Origin: ZC4RG20 sp963782445
GTDB taxonomy: Bacteria; Pseudomonadota; Gammaproteobacteria; Steroidobacterales; Rariloculaceae
Direction of reading: 5' to 3'
Assembly (NCBI GenBank): GCA_963782445.1
Contig: CAWAJM010000002.1
Location: 186,001 to 250,000 of the forward strand
DNA length: 64,000 nucleotides
Shown piece after piece: positions 1-8,712 of the stretch (its first letter is position 1; every line of letters starts with the position of its first letter). The notes under the pieces were generated by a model. It was not told the origin of the DNA, did no database searches, and saw only the letters and a program-made list of their open reading frames with translations. The translations under genes and the position numbers were made by a program.

Positions 1-511
1 GCGCCCCGCGGGCGAGCTCGGCGGCGGCAGATTCGAACATGGCCCGGGCGATGGCGGGTATGCCGGCCAGCACATAGACATTCGCCATGCGAAAGCCCGG
101 GGCCTGACTTATGGGGTTATCGATGAGCGCGGCGCCGGCCGGAATGCGCGCCATCTTGAGCCGGGCCTCGTTGAGCTCGCGGCCCGGCCGCTGCATACGC
201 CGCACGGCTTCCTCGTCGACGACGAGCTCGACGCCGAAAGCCTCGGCGATCGACGCGGCCGTGATGTCGTCGTGGGTGGGCCCGATGCCGCCCGTCGTGA
301 AGACATAGGTGAAACGCGCCCGGCAATCGTTGACGTGTGCGACGATCGCGTCCGTCTCGTCGCGCACGACGCGTGCCTCGACGAGCTTGATCCCGCGCTT
401 GGCCAGCTCTTCGCCCAAATATTGAAGGTTCAGGTCCTGCGTCTTTCCGGACAGGATCTCGTTGCCGATGATCAGCACGCAGGCCGTGGGTTCTTCTGAA
501 GTCGCGCTCAT
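1..511 (-). CDS. CinA-like / MoCF-type molybdopterin-binding domain protein (3' end cut by window edge)
   Basis: The minus-strand frame opens with ATG at 511 and stays open to the window edge, giving about 170 N-terminal residues. The start MSATSEEPTACVLIIGNEIL, the G-N-E-I-L-S-G-K-T-Q-D-L-N motif and TTGGIGPTHDDIT (about residues 70-82) are the signature of the MoaB/MogA-like domain at the N-terminus of CinA-family competence/damage-inducible proteins. Stand-alone versions are usually annotated as molybdopterin-binding proteins. Whether the C-terminal nicotinamide-nucleotide amidase domain follows cannot be seen. The ATG overlaps the stop of the upstream EEP-family gene (ATGA), so the two are probably translationally coupled at the distal end of the trp-led gene string. 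Confidence 0.85.
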   Translation of the reverse strand, partial: MSATSEEPTACVLIIGNEILSGKTQDLNLQYLGEELAKRGIKLVEARVVRDETDAIVAHVNDCRARFTYVFTTGGIGPTHDDITAASIAEAFGVELVVDEEAVRRMQRPGRELNEARLKMARIPAGAALIDNPISQAPGFRMANVYVLAGIPAIARAMFESAAAELARGA

Positions 512-1437
512 CGATGACCTTCCAGGCTCACTCGACAGAGGATCGGATAGTGGTCGGACCCGAAGGCCGCAAGCCGCTCGAACGAGGCGCCCGCGACCTT
601 CGAGTTCACTACGCAATGATCGATGGGTATCCCGAGAATTGGCAAGAACGTCGGCCAAGTAATGTCGAGCCCGGCCCGCACGTCGTCGAGCCCCGAGCCC
701 GCGAGCCAGTCCTCGAAATACGGCGAATAGGGCGTGGTGTTGAAGTCGCCGATCGCAACGAGCGGCAGTTTCTCGCGCCGCGTCATGAGCTGCAGGTCCT
801 GGTACTGCCGGTCTCGCTCGGCCGCCTTGCGCGGATTCGTCGGGGAGCGCAGGTGCAGGGCCAGGAGCCGCAGCGTGCCCTGCGGCGTCGAGACGAGCGC
901 GTCGACGGCGGTTGCGCTCTCGAGTGCGATGGCCGAGCCGTGCAGCGGATAGCGCGACCAGACACCGATGCCGTAAGGGTCCGGGCGCGGCGCGAGCAGG
1001 CGGTAGGGATACCGAGCGTCGAGGGATGCGAGCCCCTTGCGCCAGGCCGGCGTGAATTCGAGGGTCACGACGATGTCGGGCTTCTGCGCCGCGATGATCG
1101 AGAGCAGCCTGCCGTATGCCCGGTTGTGCCAGAGCACGTTCGCGGAAAGGACGTCGAGCGCGCCGCGGGCCGGCGCGGCCTGAGTCGTCGCAATCCCTCC
1201 GAAGTAGGGCGCGACGGGCGCCCCGTTGACGAGCGCAGCCGCACCGACCGCGAGCGCGGCGAGGCTGCGCTTCCGCAGGATGAGCCCCATGGCCAGCGCG
1301 GCGGCGGCGACGAACAGCTGCAGCCGAAAATGGGTCAGGAGCTCGAAGACCCACCAGGCCTTCGCCGCGAACGAGAGCAGGGTCGCCGCGAGCAGGCCGG
1401 CGGCGCCGACCGTCAGGGCTTTGTCGACGCCGCGCAC
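508..1437 (-). CDS. Membrane-anchored endonuclease/exonuclease/phosphatase (EEP) family protein
   Basis: About 309 residues from the GTG chosen here. Two or three hydrophobic segments (roughly residues 8-28, 38-55 and 60-75) precede a soluble EEP fold. Family motifs are a strand with L-S-A-N-V, an acidic residue in VVTLEFTP, I-G-D-F-N-T-T-P, and a terminal G-S-D-H-Y-P-I containing the catalytic Asp-His. Members are metal-dependent phosphodiesterases, and the substrate cannot be read from sequence. An in-frame ATG at 1506 would overlap the upstream DUF2007 gene by 68 bases. GTG at 1437 lies just after that gene's TGA and puts the first membrane segment at the N-terminus, so I prefer it. The start is uncertain; the family call is firm. 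Confidence 0.85.
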   Translation of the reverse strand: MRGVDKALTVGAAGLLAATLLSFAAKAWWVFELLTHFRLQLFVAAAALAMGLILRKRSLAALAVGAAALVNGAPVAPYFGGIATTQAAPARGALDVLSANVLWHNRAYGRLLSIIAAQKPDIVVTLEFTPAWRKGLASLDARYPYRLLAPRPDPYGIGVWSRYPLHGSAIALESATAVDALVSTPQGTLRLLALHLRSPTNPRKAAERDRQYQDLQLMTRREKLPLVAIGDFNTTPYSPYFEDWLAGSGLDDVRAGLDITWPTFLPILGIPIDHCVVNSKVAGASFERLAAFGSDHYPILCRVSLEGHR

Positions 1438-1438
1438 T

Positions 1439-1750
1439 TCAGCGCTGAGGGTCCGGCGAGCCGCAGCACCAGCAGGCGGCGAACTGCCCTTCGTTGAGCT
1501 CGGCACATTCTGCGCAGCGCCAATCCGGAGCCGCGACGGGTTCGCGCTGCTGCTCGATGAGCCGGCGCGCCCGCGGCAGCTCGTCGTCGTGCAGGACCCA
1601 GAGCTCGGGCAGACACTCGAGGAACGGGATCTCGCCGAGCGCTCCCGAAAGCTGCTCGTTCCTGATCACGCAGGCGATGCCCGCGTGCTCGAGCAGGTTG
1701 CGCAGATGGCCGACTTCGGCCAGGGACTCGCTCTGGAACACCCGTTTCAC
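1439..1750 (-). CDS. DUF2007-domain protein with a C-terminal RanBP2-type zinc finger
   Basis: 103 residues. Residues 1-65 match the DUF2007 'putative signal-transducing protein' family: an opening KRVFQSES strand, a helix with L-R-N-L-L-E-H-A-G-I, then ELWVLHDDELPRARRLIE. Residues 77-97 read W-x-C-x2-C-x3-N-x6-C-x2-C, which is the RanBP2-type zinc-finger spacing. Neither part has an established enzymatic role. The gene starts 3 bases after the trpA stop and is followed immediately by the EEP gene, so it is probably cotranscribed with the trp operon's distal end. The role is unknown. Confidence 0.85.
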   Translation of the reverse strand: MKRVFQSESLAEVGHLRNLLEHAGIACVIRNEQLSGALGEIPFLECLPELWVLHDDELPRARRLIEQQREPVAAPDWRCAECAELNEGQFAACWCCGSPDPQR

Positions 1751-1753
1751 GAT

Positions 1754-2542
1754 CTAGCCCTCGGCGGCCTCGGTTTCGGTGGCTTCGCCGCGCAGACCGC
1801 GGATGAATGCGGCCGGATCGCCGCCGCGCTCGAGCAGCTCGACGAGCGCGGAGCCGACGATGACACCGTCGGCGTGACGGCCGAGCGTCGCCACCTGCTC
1901 CGGCGTGCGCACGCCGAACCCCGCGCAGACCGGCACGCGCGCGGCGGCCTTGACCGCATCGAGGTAGGCGCCGATCTCGGTCGGCAGCGAGCCGGCGCCC
2001 GTGATCCCCGTGCGCGTCACGGCGTAGACGAACCCCGTGCTGGCGGCGCAAAGCGCCGCGAGGCGCTTCGCCGGTGTCGCGGGCGTCACGAGCTGGACGA
2101 GCGCAAGCCCGGCGGCTCTGAGCGGTGCGGCCAGCGGCTCGCACTCCTCGAACGGCAGGTCCGGCACGATGAAGCCGCCGACGCCGACCTCGGCCGCCCG
2201 GGCCGCGAGTGCCTCGTAGCCGAAGGCGAGCAGTGGGTTCAGGTAGCTCATGAGCAGCACGGGGGCACCGGCGGGTCGCGGGCGGCGCGCGAGCCGATCG
2301 AAGATCCACTTGAGCGAGACGCCGTGCTCGATGGCCGCGCGGCTCGAGCGCTGGATCGTGACGCCGTCGGCCATGGGATCGGAGAACGGCACGCCGATCT
2401 CGACGGCGTCCGCGGCCCCGGCGATGGTCTCGAGGTCCTCGAGAAAGCGCTCCGGGTCCGGGTAACCGGCCGTCAGGAACGCGACGATCGCGGGCCCGCT
2501 GCGGCGCTTCAGCGCCGCGCTGACGGCCTCATGCGGCTGCAT
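1754..2542 (-). CDS. trpA: Tryptophan synthase alpha chain
   Basis: 262 residues, normal for TrpA. The alpha subunit cleaves indole-3-glycerol phosphate to indole and glyceraldehyde-3-phosphate and channels indole to TrpB. Visible signatures are A-F-L-T-A-G-Y-P-D, then VEIGVPFSDPMADGVTIQ with the catalytic Glu and Asp region, and IVPDLPFEE. The C-terminal phosphate-binding part carries CAGFGVRTPEQV and GVIVGSALVE. The gene overlaps the end of trpB by 14 bases, as expected for partners of one alpha2-beta2 complex. It is the last biosynthetic gene of the operon. No truncation is seen. Confidence 0.97.
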   Translation of the reverse strand: MQPHEAVSAALKRRSGPAIVAFLTAGYPDPERFLEDLETIAGAADAVEIGVPFSDPMADGVTIQRSSRAAIEHGVSLKWIFDRLARRPRPAGAPVLLMSYLNPLLAFGYEALAARAAEVGVGGFIVPDLPFEECEPLAAPLRAAGLALVQLVTPATPAKRLAALCAASTGFVYAVTRTGITGAGSLPTEIGAYLDAVKAAARVPVCAGFGVRTPEQVATLGRHADGVIVGSALVELLERGGDPAAFIRGLRGEATETEAAEG

Positions 2543-3779
2543 GCTGGGCTCCTGAGTCCTTGGCTAAGCTCGCGAGGATCGGCATGTCCTTGTCGCCTCG
2601 GCCGGAAAGTCCAATGAGTATTCTGCGCCCTGCGTGGCGCTCGGCCCAGCGCTTCGCGCCCGCGAGCGCGTGCGAGCTCTCGAGCGCGGGCAGAATGCCC
2701 TCGGCGGCGCAGAGCTCGTCGAGCGCGGCGACGGCCTCGTCGTCGGAGGCCGTGACGTAGTCGACGCGTCCGATGAGCTTGAGCAGCGCGTGCTCCGGAC
2801 CGACGCCGGGATAGTCGAGCCCGGCCGAGACCGAGTGTGTCTCCTGGATCTGACCGTCGGCGTCGTAGAGCAGGATCGAGTAGTTGCCGTGCAGCACGCC
2901 GGGGCGGCCGGCCGAGAGCGTTGCCGAGTGGCGGCCGAGCGCCGGTCCCGAGCCGCCGGCCTCGACGCCGAACAGGGCGACGTCGGCGTCGCCGAGGAAC
3001 GCATGAAAAAGGCCGATGGCGTTCGAGCCGCCCCCGACGCACGCGAAAACGGCGTCGGGCGGGCCCGCGTGCTCGAGCATCTGCGCGCGGGCCTCGCGGC
3101 CGATGACGGCCTGCAGCTCGCGCACGAGGTAGGGGTACGGATGCGGGCCGATGGCGGAGCCGATCAGGTAGTAGGTCCCCTCGGGGTCGGAGACCCAGTC
3201 GCGGATGGCCTCGTCGATGGCCGCGCGCAGCGTGCGGTCGCCCGATTTCACGGCGACGACCTCGGCGCCGAGGCGCCGCATGCGATCGACGTTCGGCGCC
3301 TGGCGCGCGACGTCGACTTCGCCCATATAGACCGTGCAGGGCAGGCCGACCCGCGCGCAGGCGGCGGCCGAGGCGACGCCGTGCTGGCCGGCCCCGGTCT
3401 CCGCGACGATGCGTTGGGCGCCGAGCGCCTGGGCCAGCAGGGCCTGCCCGATGGCGTTGTTGATCTTGTGCGCGCCCGTGTGCGCGAGATCTTCGCGCTT
3501 GAGCCAGACCTCGGCGCCCCAGCGCTCGCTGAGCCGCGGCACGGGCGTCAGCGCCGTGGGCCGCCCCACCCAGTCCTTGAGCTCCGCGCCGAGGCGCCGC
3601 TCGAAGTCGCGGTCGTGCAGCAGCGTGCGCACGCCTTCCTCGAGCCGGGAGACGGCGGGCATGAGCGTCTCGGGCACGTAGCGCCCACCGAAAGGTCCGT
3701 AGCGGCCCGCGCGGTCCGGAAACCGGCCGGCGAGTAACTCCTCGAGCAGCGCTCTGCGCTCCTCGGCGTCGATTTGCAT
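2529..3779 (-). CDS. trpB: Tryptophan synthase beta chain
   Basis: 416 residues from ATG 3779. The frame extends about 40 codons upstream into trpF, but that extension is low-complexity and TrpB homologs begin near this Met. PLP enzyme condensing indole with serine. Seen: GRYGPFGGRYVPETLMP near the start; K-R-E-D-L-A-H-T-G-A-H-K-I-N-N with the PLP lysine in HKINN; A-E-T-G-A-G-Q-H-G; and the phosphate-binding C-V-G-G-G-S-N-A-I-G. It starts one base after the trpF stop and overlaps trpA downstream. Confidence 0.97.
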   Translation of the reverse strand: MQIDAEERRALLEELLAGRFPDRAGRYGPFGGRYVPETLMPAVSRLEEGVRTLLHDRDFERRLGAELKDWVGRPTALTPVPRLSERWGAEVWLKREDLAHTGAHKINNAIGQALLAQALGAQRIVAETGAGQHGVASAAACARVGLPCTVYMGEVDVARQAPNVDRMRRLGAEVVAVKSGDRTLRAAIDEAIRDWVSDPEGTYYLIGSAIGPHPYPYLVRELQAVIGREARAQMLEHAGPPDAVFACVGGGSNAIGLFHAFLGDADVALFGVEAGGSGPALGRHSATLSAGRPGVLHGNYSILLYDADGQIQETHSVSAGLDYPGVGPEHALLKLIGRVDYVTASDDEAVAALDELCAAEGILPALESSHALAGAKRWAERHAGRRILIGLSGRGDKDMPILASLAKDSGAQHAAA

Positions 3780-3780
3780 C

Positions 3781-4374
3781 TCAAGCCTCCTTGGCCGCGG
3801 CCTTGGCCCGCAGCACGAATCGTTTGATCTTGTCCGGGTCCTTGTCGCCGGGCGCGCGTTCGACGCCAGAGGAGACGTTGACGCCCCAGGGCCGGACACG
3901 GCGAATCGCCTCGGCGACGTTGTCCGCGTCGAGGCCGCCCGCGAGAATCGCGCTCGTGGCCGCGGCGAGCCGCGCGGCCTCGTCCCAGTCCGCCGTCTCG
4001 CCGCGGCCGCTCTGCGCGCCTTCGTAGAGCAGCCGTGGCACGCGATCGGCGGCCGGCGGTACGCGGCCGCTGCGGTAGACGGGCAGTGCCGCGCAACCCG
4101 GCGGCAGCTCGAGGCCCTCGAGATCCTCGGCGTCGGTCTGCAGCCAGTCCGGGGCGAAGGTCTCGAAAACGGCCTCGACGAGCTCGGCCGCGGGGTGGCG
4201 CATGACGGCCACGCGCAGCACGCCGTCGGGCAAGCCGGCGCAGAGCGCCTTGGCCGCGGCCGGCGCCACGCGCCGCGGCGAGGGCGCGAACACGAAGCCG
4301 ACCGCGTCGGCGCCGGCCTCGACGGCCGCCTCGACGGCTTCTGGGCGCGTGAGTCCGCAGATTTTCACGAACAT
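3781..4374 (-). CDS. trpF: Phosphoribosylanthranilate isomerase
   Basis: 197 residues, TIM-barrel family size. It catalyses the Amadori rearrangement of phosphoribosylanthranilate to CdRP. Diagnostic residues: the N-terminal V-K-I-C-G-L-T-R with the catalytic Cys, GADAVGFVFAPSPRRV, L-Q-T-D in the middle, the LAGGLDADNV loop, and GVNVSSGVERAPGDKDPDKI near the end. It overlaps trpC by 10 bases and is separate from it, whereas in enterobacteria trpC and trpF are fused. Confidence 0.97.
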   Translation of the reverse strand: MFVKICGLTRPEAVEAAVEAGADAVGFVFAPSPRRVAPAAAKALCAGLPDGVLRVAVMRHPAAELVEAVFETFAPDWLQTDAEDLEGLELPPGCAALPVYRSGRVPPAADRVPRLLYEGAQSGRGETADWDEAARLAAATSAILAGGLDADNVAEAIRRVRPWGVNVSSGVERAPGDKDPDKIKRFVLRAKAAAKEA

Positions 4375-5207
4375 GCGCGCCGCACCGCTTTGCGTCCCGC
4401 CGCGATGAGCCCCGCCGCCGCCGCGCCCGGGTCCGCGGCCTGCATGAGCGACGAGCCGACGAGCGCGAGCCGGTAGCCCTGCGCCGCGACGCTGCGAACG
4501 TCGTCGGGCCCGCCGATGCCGCTCTCGGCGACGGTCGGCACGCCGGCGGGCAGCGCCGGCGCGAGCGCGGCGAAGCGCGCGAAGTCGATCTGCAGCGTCG
4601 TGAGGTCGCGGCAGTTCACGCCGGCCAGGACGGGCGGGCGGCGTCCCGCGAGGCCGAGGGCCGCGATGCGCTCGAGGTCGTCAGCGCCGAAGGCCTCGAG
4701 CAGCACGAACAGCCCGCAGTCGCGCGCGCAGTCGAGCAGCGCGAGCACCTCGGCGTCCGCGAGCATCGTCGCTATGACGAGCACGCCGCCCGCGCCCGCG
4801 GCGCGGGCCTCGAGCACTTGGTAGGGATCCGTCAGGAAGTCCTTGCGCATGACCGGGACGCCGTGCGGCGCGAGCGCCGCGGCGGCTTCGCGCAGGTGCT
4901 CGAGGGACCCCAGGAATTCGTCGGGCTCGGTGAGCACGGAGACGCTGGCGACGCCGGCGGCCGCATAGGCCTCGAGCTGGCGGCCGCGGTCGAAGTGTGC
5001 GCCGCCTAGGGCGCCGGCGGCCGGCGACCTGAGCTTGAGTTCGGCGATGAGGTCGAAGCCCTCGAGCGCGAGCGGCGGCGGCGGCGCGGCCGCGAGGGCC
5101 CGGGCGCGCAGCTCGGCTTCCGGCAGCGCGGCCCGGGCAGCGCGGACGCGCGCCCGGCTGGCCGCGGCCATGCGGGCCAGGAAGCCGCCCGCGGCCGCGG
5201 CGCTCAA
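4365..5207 (-). CDS. trpC: Indole-3-glycerol-phosphate synthase
   Basis: 280 residues. It closes the indole ring of CdRP with loss of CO2. Seen: I-A-E-L-K-L-R-S-P-A (catalytic Lys and substrate loop; the usual KKASPS is here KLRSPA), V-S-V-L-T-E, V-M-R-K-D-F-L-T-D-P-Y-Q with the second Lys, GVNCRDLTTLQID, A-E-S-G-I-G, and L-V-G-S-S-L-M. The monofunctional form is not fused to TrpF. Its stop overlaps the trpF start, and its ATG overlaps the trpD stop by 4 bases. Confidence 0.96.
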   Translation of the reverse strand: MSAAAAGGFLARMAAASRARVRAARAALPEAELRARALAAAPPPPLALEGFDLIAELKLRSPAAGALGGAHFDRGRQLEAYAAAGVASVSVLTEPDEFLGSLEHLREAAAALAPHGVPVMRKDFLTDPYQVLEARAAGAGGVLVIATMLADAEVLALLDCARDCGLFVLLEAFGADDLERIAALGLAGRRPPVLAGVNCRDLTTLQIDFARFAALAPALPAGVPTVAESGIGGPDDVRSVAAQGYRLALVGSSLMQAADPGAAAAGLIAAGRKAVRRACS

Positions 5208-6242
5208 GACGCGGCCTCGCGGCCGAGCTCGGCGAGCCGGGCGAGCAGGCGCGCCGCCGCGCCATCCTCGATGGCCGCCTGGGCGCGCTCGATGGCGGCG
5301 GGCGCATCGGTCGCCTCGCCCGTAACCTCGAGCGCGAGCGCCGCACCGAGCACGAGCGCGTCGCGGTGGGCCGGGGCGTCCTCGCCGCGCAGGGCCGCCT
5401 CGAGCCGGCGCGCATTGTCGACAGCGTCGCCGCCCTTGAGCGCCTCGACGCCGCAGCGTGCAAGCCCGTAGTCGGCCGGGTCGCGGACCGTGCGGGTGAC
5501 GCGGCCGGGCACGGCTTCAAAGCAGACGAAGGGGCCGACCGGCGTCGCCTCGTCCCAGCCCTCGGCGCCGTGGACGACGAAAGCGCGTTCGATCGGCATG
5601 CCGGCCAGCGTCTCGGCCATGAGCGCCGCCATGGCCTCGCTGTAGGCGCCGATCACGTGATACGGCGGCGCGGCCGGATTCGCGAGCGGCCCCAGGATGT
5701 TGAACACCGTGCGCACGCCGAGCGCCGCGCGCACCGGGGCGATGTGCTGCATGGCCGGGTGGAAGTGCGGCGCGAACAGAAACGTGAAGCCGATCTCGGC
5801 CAGGTACTCGGCGGCGCGGCGCTCGTCGAGCGGCAGCGGCATGCCGAGCGCCGCGAGCACGTCGGCGCTGCCCGAGCGGCTCGAGATCGAGCGGTTGCCG
5901 TGCTTGACCACGGCTGCGCCGGCCGCGGCGGCGAGCAGCGCGCTGCCGGTCGAGAGGTTCAGGCTGCCGGAACCGTCGCCGCCCGTGCCGACGACGTCGA
6001 CGAAGCGCGGCCCGGGCTCGAGCGCGGGGCGCCGCGCGAGGCGCCGCATCGCGTTTGCGAAGCCTCGAATCTCCTGCGCCGTCTCGCCTTTGGCGCGCAG
6101 CGCCGCGAGCAGCGCGCCTGCGAGCGCGGCGTCGAGCTTCCCCGAGGCCATGGCGACGAGCAGGCCGTCGGCTTCCGCTTCGCTCAGGTGCCGGCCCGCG
6201 AGCAGGGCCTCGAGGAGCCGGGGGGGCGCGAGGCTCAACGCT

Positions 6243-6253
<11 letters not shown>
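5204..6253 (-). CDS. trpD: Anthranilate phosphoribosyltransferase
   Basis: 349 residues. It transfers phosphoribose from PRPP to anthranilate. The PRPP-binding loop V-D-V-V-G-T-G-G-D-G (about 85-94), L-N-L-S-T-G-S-A, V-K-H-G-N-R-S-I-S-S and N-I-L-G-P-L-A-N-P are all present. The glycosyltransferase family 3 N-terminal helical domain occupies about residues 15-75. It is a separate protein from TrpG, unlike the enterobacterial fusion, and overlaps trpG by 11 bases and trpC by 4. Confidence 0.97.
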
Positions 6254-6832
<579 letters not shown>

Positions 6833-6836
<4 letters not shown>

Positions 6837-8218
6837 AGTCCTTCCTCCGCCAGCTCGAGCGCACGCCGTAGGATGGCGCTCTTGGCCAGCACTTCCTCGT
6901 ATTCGTTCTCGGGCACGCTGTCCGCCACGATCCCCGCGCCGGCCTGAAAACTGTATTCGTCGCCGTTGAAGACCATGGTTCTGATCGTGATGGCCTGGTC
7001 CATGTTGCCGTTGTTGCCGAAGTAGCCCACGGTGCCGCCGTAGAGCCCGCGCGCGACGGGCTCGAGCTCGGCGATGAGCTCCATGGCCCGGACCTTGGGC
7101 GCCCCGACGAGCGTGCCCGCGGGGAAGGCCGCCGCGAACAGGTCGAAGGCGTCGCGCCCTTCGGCGAGCTGTCCGCGCACGCCGCTGACGATGTGCATGA
7201 CGTGGCTGTAGCGCTCGATGCTGCGGTAAGGGTCGACGAGGACCGAGCCCGCACGGGCCACGCGCCCCAGGTCGTTGCGCGCGAGGTCGACGAGCATGAC
7301 GTGCTCGGCGTTTTCCTTCGGATCCGCGAGCAGCTCGCGCTCGAGCCCGCGATCGGCGGCCTCCGTGGCGCCGCGCGGCCGCGTGCCCGCGATGGGCCGA
7401 AGCGCGGCCTCACGGCCCTCGAGCCGCACGAGGGCCTCGGGAGAGGAGCCCGCGATCTTGAGATCGCCGAGCTCGAAGAAGTACATGTACGGGGACGGGT
7501 TGAGCAGCCGCAGGCCCCGGTAGGTCTGGAACGGATCGAGGTCGCTGCGGCCGCTGAAGCGCTCCGAGAGAACGATCTGGTAGATATCGCCGGAGCGGAT
7601 GTAGCCCTTGGCCCGCGTCACGCCGTCGAGGAAGCTGCCGCGCGAGAAGCTCGGCCGGGCCGGCGAGAAGCGACCCGTCGAGCCGGCCGTTTCGATGCCG
7701 CCGCGCAGGGCCGCGACGACTTCCGCGCGCAGCGAGCGCCGTTCGGCCTCGTCGCCAGAGTGCAGCAGCGCGACGCGGCGCGTCAGGTGGTCGAACACGA
7801 GCAGCGACTCGGGGGCGACGAACGCGGCCGTCGGCAGGTCGGCCAGCGTGGCACGGTTCGGCGGCAGGCGTTCGAAATAGCGGACGACATCGTAGCCGGC
7901 GGCGCCCACGAGCCCGCCGGCATAGGGCAGCGCCGGAATCTCCGGCGCGAGCGCGGGGCTCGCCGCGAGCGCGGACCGCATGAGGGCGAGCCATTCGCCG
8001 CGGTCCGCAGGCTTCGCTTGGGCCGTGCCGTTCAGAAACAACGCGTCGGACGTGAGCTCGAGCGTCTGCCCTTCCCCGAAGCCGATGAACGAGTAGCGCG
8101 CCAGGCGCTCGCCGTTCTCGACGCTCTCGAGCAGAAAACGCGGCTTGAACGGCCTGAGCTTGATGTACGCCGAGACCGGCGTATCGAGGTCCGCCGCAAT
8201 GTCGAACGGTGACTCCAT
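6833..8218 (-). CDS. trpE: Anthranilate synthase component I
   Basis: 461 residues. It converts chorismate to anthranilate with ammonia from TrpG. The N-terminal part carries the L-L-E-S-V-E-N-G-E-R motif associated with tryptophan feedback binding. The chorismate-utilising domain (about 190-455) has S-G-D-I-Y-Q-I-V-L-S, P-S-P-Y-M-Y-F, SSPEALVR, P-I-A-G-T-R-P-R-G, H-V-M-L-V-D-L-A-R-N-D, and FPAGTLVGAPKVRAMELI. ATG at 8218 is 68 bases downstream of the attenuator. First structural gene of trpEGDCFBA, so controlled by attenuation and probably by end-product inhibition. Confidence 0.97.
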
Positions 8219-8285
8219 GGGTCTCTACTCTCTCGTATGCCTGGCCCTGCGCCGCCTCGGGCTCGCTCGCCCCGATTCGCGCGCT

Positions 8286-8328
8286 CAAAAACGAAAAAAC
8301 CCATCGCCGGATGAACGGAGATGGGTTT
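8286..8328 (-). terminator. Rho-independent attenuator of the trp operon
   Basis: Read on the minus strand, AAACCCATC (8328-8320) pairs perfectly with GATGGGTTT (8305-8297) across a 14-base loop. A T-rich tail TTTCGTTTTT follows. It lies between the leader peptide gene and trpE, where an attenuator belongs. Its 5' arm can alternatively pair with GGAGAGAGGGT at the end of trpL (8413-8403): GGAGA and GGGT match TCTCC and ACCC around a small internal loop, giving a plausible antiterminator. The alternative fold is inferred by eye. Confidence 0.85.
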
Positions 8329-8400
8329 CAGTGGGTCGAAAAAACGATTTGCTCGTCGACTCGGCTGCCCGGGGTGCCGTGAATCAGACCTTCGGGCGCA

Positions 8401-8466
8401 CTACCCTCTCTCCGCTGGGGGGCTTCGCCACCAGCGCCACGAAAGACGATGTCCGAGTCCACTCAT
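8401..8466 (-). CDS. trpL: trp operon leader peptide
   Basis: A 21-codon open frame, ATG at 8466 and TAG at 8403-8401, encodes a peptide containing S-W-R-W-W-R-S. Its three Trp codons (8437-8439, 8431-8433, 8428-8430) sit about 100 bases upstream of the attenuator hairpin. A short peptide rich in the end-product amino acid ahead of a terminator and the biosynthetic operon is the standard design for transcription attenuation. The frame extends upstream, but a promoter placed just ahead of this ATG makes it the sensible start. No Shine-Dalgarno sequence precedes the ATG. Confidence 0.85.
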   Translation of the reverse strand: MSGLGHRLSWRWWRSPPAERG

Positions 8467-8473
8467 GGCGCAA

Positions 8474-8502
8474 AGTATGTCGGCGGACCAACCGGGGGTC
8501 AA
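8474..8502 (-). promoter_or_regulatory. Predicted sigma70 promoter of the trp operon
   Basis: On the minus strand, TTGACC (8502-8497) and CATACT (8479-8474) are separated by 17 bases, a near-consensus sigma70 promoter. Only 7 bases separate the -10 box from the trpL ATG, so transcription should begin at or next to the start codon. The -35 box begins two bases from the end of the palindromic element at 8504-8710. No clear TrpR-type operator palindrome was seen. Confidence 0.65.
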
Positions 8503-8503
8503 G

Positions 8504-8710
8504 AAAAAGGGGTCAGAGCCCTTTTTCGGCCGCCCACTGCGCCCGAAAGGGTTTGCGGCTCGATACAGCCGAATGCGGGACACGCCGGAAGACCGTCCCT
8601 GGGGCTCGAATCGCGCGCATCCCTGCGCGCGACGGTCCCGCATTCGGCTGTATCGATCCACAAACCCCCGCGACAGCCCCGCAGCCGAAAAAGGGCTCTG
8701 ACCCCTTTTT
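8504..8710. repeat. Large palindromic intergenic element (copy 1 of the shared-core family)
   Basis: The outer arms 8504-8530 and 8684-8710 are perfect 27-base inverted repeats beginning AAAAAGGGGTCAGAGCC. Inner arms 8561-8581 and 8635-8655 are perfect 21-base inverted repeats. The centre has CCGTCCCTGGGGCTCG and an 8-bp hairpin TCGCGCGC/GCGCGCGA around ATCCCT, matching the core of four other elements in this window. It encodes no protein and fills the gap between the trp promoter and the SLC13 gene. The T-rich ends could also terminate transcription in both directions. It looks like a non-autonomous mobile or REP-like element, which is inference. Confidence 0.85.
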
Positions 8711-8712
8711 TA

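Noticed and set aside
2529..3899. Upstream extension of trpB to 3899
   Set aside because: The extra 40 residues overlap trpF and are low-complexity; TrpB homologs start near ATG 3779, one base after trpF.
8504..8710. Element at the trp/SLC13 junction as a CRISPR or attachment site
   Set aside because: There are no spaced direct repeats and no integrase; it is a nested palindrome with the core seen elsewhere in the window.
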